Source: Spirochaetaceae bacterium (GTDB taxonomy: Bacteria; Spirochaetota; Spirochaetia; DSM-2461). Taken from it: 24,217 bases of DNA. The stretch lies in assembly GCA_003246505.1 (NCBI GenBank), contig QKAI01000254.1, positions 1 to 24,217 of the forward strand. Direction: 5' to 3'. How positions within the stretch are numbered: the stretch's first letter is position 1; every line of letters begins with the position of its first letter. Positions 21,145 through 24,217 of this stretch are shown here, piece by piece. Both the position numbers and the translations under genes were made by a program. Under the pieces are notes generated by a model. The model worked only from the letters and a program-made list of their open reading frames with translations, made no database searches and was not told where the DNA came from.

Positions 21145-22656
21145 CTATACGGTGAATTTCTCCCATACCCCGTCCAGGGCGACGGTGACCGCCCGGTATT
21201 TCTCATATTTTTTCTGATAGATCCCCCTCTTCTCCCCGTCGGGCATGACCGGCTCATTGATCCTGACCATGGATCGGGCCGCTTCTGCGTAATCCCCGTA
21301 TTCACCGGCGCAGACGGCGGCGGCCATGGCACACCCCAGGGCTCCCAGCTCGGTGGTGCCGCTGACCGTCTCGATGGGAAGGCCCAGGACGTCGGCGAAC
21401 ATCTGCACCCAGAGGGGGGATTTAGCCGCCCCTCCGGCCATGCGGACGGCCCGGGGCGCCTCGCGGGCCGATAGGAGCCGGTCTATATGCATTTTATGGG
21501 AGAAGGCGACCCCCTCATAGACCGCCCTGAGCATATGCCCTTTGTCGTGGAAAGAGGTCAGGCCGGCAAAGGTCGCCTTACCCAGGGGATGGGTGTTGGA
21601 TCCGTAAAGGAAGGGGAGATAGTAGACATCGCACTCCTCCGGGTCGATCGACGAGACCCTGTCTTCAATATACTGGTAGACACTGCGGCCTTCGGGGACA
21701 TGGGAATCGGCGATCAGATTCTTTATTATCCATTCCAGGTTGCCCGCTCCGGTGGGGCTGCACTCCTCCAGCAGGTAAAAACCGGGTATGGCATAGAGGG
21801 AATTCATGGCGATCTGCGTTCCGACGAGGGGGGTTTCGCTTATGAACTCGTTGATGCTCCAGGTACCCGTGATGGTGCAGAGCAGCTCCGGGGAGGTGAT
21901 ATCCATGGCCATGGCGCAGGAATCGATATCGAACATGCCCCCCGCCACGGGGGTACCGGTCTTAAGCCCCGTCAGCCGGGCCGCCTCTTCGGTGACGGAG
22001 CCGCAGCGCTCCGAGGAATATTTGAGGGGTGCCAGCTTATCATAGACCTCTCCTATTCCCAGTTCTTCCAGAAGATCCCTGTCGAAGCGGGCGTTCTTCA
22101 CATTCATGAGTCCGGAGCCGGAAATATCCGTGGCCTCGTAGCAGGCTTCGCCGGTGAGCCGGAAGCGGATATAGTCCTTTACGGGGAAAACCCAGCGGAT
22201 ATTCTCATAGACGCGGGGTTCGTGATCCTTCATCCAGGCCAGAAGGGCCGCCTGCTGGCCCGGTATCAGCTCCTGGCACAACCGGGGGTAGAGCCTCTCC
22301 CAGGTCCCGTCGTTTTTCCATTTCCGGGGATACTCCCAGGCCCGGTTATCGGTGGAGACGATTCCCCGGCAGGCGGGTTTCCCGTCCTTACCCCAGGCAT
22401 AGAGCCCCTTCCCGTGCCCGCTGACCGCCAGGCCGATCACCCTTACCGGGTCTATCTTCGATTGGCCCAGGACCCCGCGGATGCATTCGCAATTGCTCTC
22501 CCACAGGTCCTCCATATCCCTTTCCGTATATCCCGGCCTGGGATGGATCACCGGGGTGCTCTTTGAATAGACGGCCATCTCACGCCCCTTCAGATCAAAT
22601 AGCGCCGCCTTGCTGAGGGTTCCCCCGTTATCCAGGCCTATTACATATTTATCCAT
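21145..22656 (-). CDS. FGGY-family carbohydrate kinase, L-xylulose kinase-like
   Basis: This 503-residue FGGY kinase phosphorylates a sugar or polyol with ATP. The N-terminal phosphate loop is GLDNGGTLSKAALFDLKGRE (about 7-26), followed by RPGYTERDMEDLW, AVSGHGKGLY, STDNRAWE, the catalytic-Asp region VAGGMFDIDS (about 231-240), ECSPTGAGNLEW and the C-terminal ATP-site motif RMAGGAAKSPLWVQMFADVL. From memory, the first half follows E. coli L-xylulose kinase LyxK closely (GGS/GGT, ERDM, S-x-QGKGL/SGHGKGL, LYPL/LYPR, GG-x-FD). L-xylulose or a related keto-sugar is therefore more likely than D-xylulose or glycerol. AGGGG precedes the ATG by about 12 bases. It is monocistronic as far as can be seen and divergent from the M30 peptidase. 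Confidence 0.9.
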   Translation of the reverse strand: MDKYVIGLDNGGTLSKAALFDLKGREMAVYSKSTPVIHPRPGYTERDMEDLWESNCECIRGVLGQSKIDPVRVIGLAVSGHGKGLYAWGKDGKPACRGIVSTDNRAWEYPRKWKNDGTWERLYPRLCQELIPGQQAALLAWMKDHEPRVYENIRWVFPVKDYIRFRLTGEACYEATDISGSGLMNVKNARFDRDLLEELGIGEVYDKLAPLKYSSERCGSVTEEAARLTGLKTGTPVAGGMFDIDSCAMAMDITSPELLCTITGTWSINEFISETPLVGTQIAMNSLYAIPGFYLLEECSPTGAGNLEWIIKNLIADSHVPEGRSVYQYIEDRVSSIDPEECDVYYLPFLYGSNTHPLGKATFAGLTSFHDKGHMLRAVYEGVAFSHKMHIDRLLSAREAPRAVRMAGGAAKSPLWVQMFADVLGLPIETVSGTTELGALGCAMAAAVCAGEYGDYAEAARSMVRINEPVMPDGEKRGIYQKKYEKYRAVTVALDGVWEKFTV

Positions 22657-22698
22657 AATTAATTCGCACCCCTGTCAGGAAAGAATGTTCACAGGATC

Positions 22699-22704
22699 AT
22701 TATA
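22699..22704 (-). promoter_or_regulatory. Consensus -10 of the FGGY kinase promoter
   Basis: The minus strand reads TATAAT at plus 22699-22704, in the context TGTTAGTATAAT. This gives a leader of about 36 bases with AGGGG. No good -35 is seen. An inverted repeat AATGTT (22684-22689) / AACATT (22707-22712) brackets the -10 and could be an operator. Confidence 0.45.
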
Positions 22705-22753
22705 CTAACATTTGTCATTTTTTTGGTGATGAAATGTAGGAAATGTGAGGATT

Positions 22754-24127
22754 ATGGGCAATAATAGTAGGATGAAGGTAAAAAGTACCGGTCCGCTCCT
22801 ATCCCTGCTGCTCCCTCTTCTGTTTCTGTCCTGCAGCGCCCTGGGTCTGGAATTCATATCCTTCTCGAAGGGCGATCCGGACCATCGCACGTTCAGGACG
22901 CCCGATCTGGAGACGGGACAGTTTTACGACTGTCCGGCGGACATTCTGGCCAGGGGAACCTACTGCCTTGTTTACGGTGAGACCGGGTCCTCCCTCACCG
23001 TCGCCCAGGGCGAAGCCATTGCGCAAGAGTTCGACAGGGTCATCTATCCCGTCATAACCTCCGGATTCGGAAGGGAGAGCGATGTGGACGGCAACGGGAA
23101 GATCATCCTCTTTTACCTGGACATTCAGGACGGATACAGCAACGACAACCCCTCCTATGTGGCCGGTCTTTTCTATTATGTCAACAATTACTCCACCATC
23201 ACCTTCCGAAACTCCAACGGGGCGGACATGATTTTTTTGGACACCTACCCCACACGGCCGGGAAGCCTTTCGGCCTATGAAACGGTGGCCCACGAATTCC
23301 AGCATCTGATCAATTACAACGTGACGGTCCTGGAGGGACGCGGCCCCACCCAGGATACCTGGATCAACGAGGGGCTCTCCTCGGGGGCGGAATATGTCTA
23401 CAGCGGAGAGATCAGCCAGGACCGGGTGAATTATTACAACCGGGATTCCCGCCTGGTCTCATCTCCCGCCGATTCCATAGCCTACGGCAACAATTTCTTT
23501 CACTGGGATTTTGAACTGGAGGATTACGCCACGGTCAGCCTTTTCTTCCAGTGGCTGAGGATACACGCCTCGAACGGCACGGGGATATACCGGGAGATTC
23601 TGAACTCGGATCATCGGGACTACCGGTCGGTGACCGCCGCCGCGGGAAACAGGATCGATCCCTCCTTCGGGGACTGGTCCCCCCTTCTCAGTACCTGGAT
23701 GATCGCCAATCTTCTGAATCTGGATTCGGGCTTCTTCGGCTATTCCGGCCTGATTGACACGGAACCCCGAACGCTACCCTCCGCCCCTGATGCTTCCGTT
23801 TCCCTGGCGCCGGGGGAGCGGATTTTCTACCCCATACCGGCGGGGGGATACACTCCGCCCTCCTGCGGCGGGAATATCGAATACCGGGGCATAGGGGCCG
23901 ACGGGACGATTGACGGGGAAGCCCCCTTTACGGGGGATTACGCCTTGGTGTTCAATGCCAATCCGGACGACGGGGGAAGCACGGAAACGGGCTACGTGGC
24001 CGGCCTGGGTATTTCCGAACCGGTCCTGTCCCGGGGGGTGCCCCCGGATGACTCCACCCCCGCCGCTCAAAAGGTGGATGCCCGGTTCAATGCGGACGGC
24101 TCTGTCCAGGGAATGGGAGAAGGATAA
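22754..24127 (+). CDS. Putative M30 (hyicolysin)-like zinc metallopeptidase lipoprotein
   Basis: The protein of about 457 residues has a lipoprotein signal: a basic N-terminus, SLLLPLLFLSC, and Cys27 as the predicted lipidation site. Zinc motif HEFQH lies at about 180-184 (ETVAHEFQHLINYN), followed by WINEGLSSGAEY with the likely third-ligand Glu about 25 residues after the first His. This is the HExxH + downstream Glu layout of M30 hyicolysin-type peptidases. Ahead of it, DVDGNGKIILFYLDIQDG is also typical of that group. The C-terminal 100 residues are Gly/Pro-rich and beta-like, perhaps a separate domain. The protein should be anchored in a membrane facing the periplasm or outside. Start choice is uncertain: GTG at 22745, ATG at 22754 and ATG at 22772 are in frame. 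It ends in double TAA. Confidence 0.8.
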   Translation: MGNNSRMKVKSTGPLLSLLLPLLFLSCSALGLEFISFSKGDPDHRTFRTPDLETGQFYDCPADILARGTYCLVYGETGSSLTVAQGEAIAQEFDRVIYPVITSGFGRESDVDGNGKIILFYLDIQDGYSNDNPSYVAGLFYYVNNYSTITFRNSNGADMIFLDTYPTRPGSLSAYETVAHEFQHLINYNVTVLEGRGPTQDTWINEGLSSGAEYVYSGEISQDRVNYYNRDSRLVSSPADSIAYGNNFFHWDFELEDYATVSLFFQWLRIHASNGTGIYREILNSDHRDYRSVTAAAGNRIDPSFGDWSPLLSTWMIANLLNLDSGFFGYSGLIDTEPRTLPSAPDASVSLAPGERIFYPIPAGGYTPPSCGGNIEYRGIGADGTIDGEAPFTGDYALVFNANPDDGGSTETGYVAGLGISEPVLSRGVPPDDSTPAAQKVDARFNADGSVQGMGEG

Positions 24128-24152
24128 TAAATGTTATGTACGGATATTGTGC

Positions 24153-24158
24153 TATAAT
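24153..24158 (+). promoter_or_regulatory. Extended -10 promoter of the gene at the right edge
   Basis: TGC-TATAAT (24150-24158) is a perfect -10 with the TGn extension, in a short AT-rich gap after the peptidase gene. No clear -35 is seen, which the extended -10 can compensate. Confidence 0.5.
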
Positions 24159-24191
24159 AGATTTTAAATTTACGATTCAAGGATGTTCATC

Positions 24192-24217
24192 ATGAAGAGG
24201 CCTCTTCCCATATTTTT
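24192..24217 (+). CDS. Start of a protein-coding gene cut by the window edge
   Basis: An ATG at 24192 is preceded by AAGGA (24179-24183) at 8 bases and by an extended -10 promoter 33 bases upstream. The first residues are M-K-R-P-L-P-I-F, which look like the beginning of a signal peptide. Only eight codons are visible, so the product is unknown. Confidence 0.5.

Noticed and set aside
1..24217. CRISPR arrays, tRNA genes, insertion sequences or prophage
   Set aside because: No spaced direct repeats, cloverleaf-like segments, transposase motifs or phage genes were seen on either strand by reading.

Overview
The window is GC-rich bacterial chromosome, densely packed, with genes on both strands and no gene-free stretch longer than about 165 bases. 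There are no tRNA, rRNA, CRISPR or IS/phage features. A spirochaete (Spirochaetales) is the best guess: a mglBAC hexose transporter beside YesM/YesN-type regulators, a tandem-domain class II aldolase, a lipoprotein with a loose lipobox and an M30-type lipoprotein peptidase fit that group. This is inference from gene content, not a proven assignment.

Layout. 1-3262 (+): the end of an EamA exporter, a MATE efflux pump, a TetR regulator and a flavodoxin-like protein. 3336-6986 (-): mglB-mglA-mglC, a complete galactose/glucose-type ABC importer, with an intercistronic hairpin after mglB and a terminator after mglC. 7151-9678: an unknown 197-aa protein (-) divergent from a metallophosphoesterase, deoD and a DUF2784 membrane protein (+), around a 16-bp perfect palindrome. 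9680-13989 (-): a tightly overlapping operon of AraC-type response regulator, YesM-type sensor kinase and a second MglB-like binding lipoprotein. 14071-15163 (+): a MarR regulator and a nitroreductase. 15173-19208 (-): an MFS transporter, a DUF1349 protein, a double-domain class II aldolase and an EamA transporter. 19304-21138 (+): a small double zinc-ribbon protein, rplM-rpsI and recX. 21145-22656 (-): an FGGY kinase resembling L-xylulose kinase. 22754-24127 (+): an M30-like zinc peptidase lipoprotein. The first codons of another gene follow at the right edge.

How the genes may work together. The lipoprotein at 9680-10705 keeps the sugar-contact residues and calcium loop of MglB but lies in an operon with a sensor kinase and response regulator and has no transporter of its own. 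The simplest reading is a three-component hexose sensor controlling the nearby mglBAC importer. In this sequence both the kinase and the regulator carry a +1-type frameshift, at a 9-base C run and at a (CT)3 repeat. The system is therefore broken, switchable at simple repeats, or affected by sequence error.

A second theme is leaderless transcription. Several genes, mostly regulators, have a -10-like hexamer 6 bases (once 8) before the ATG and no usable ribosome binding site. In three of them an inverted repeat overlaps the promoter, suggesting compact autoregulatory switches.
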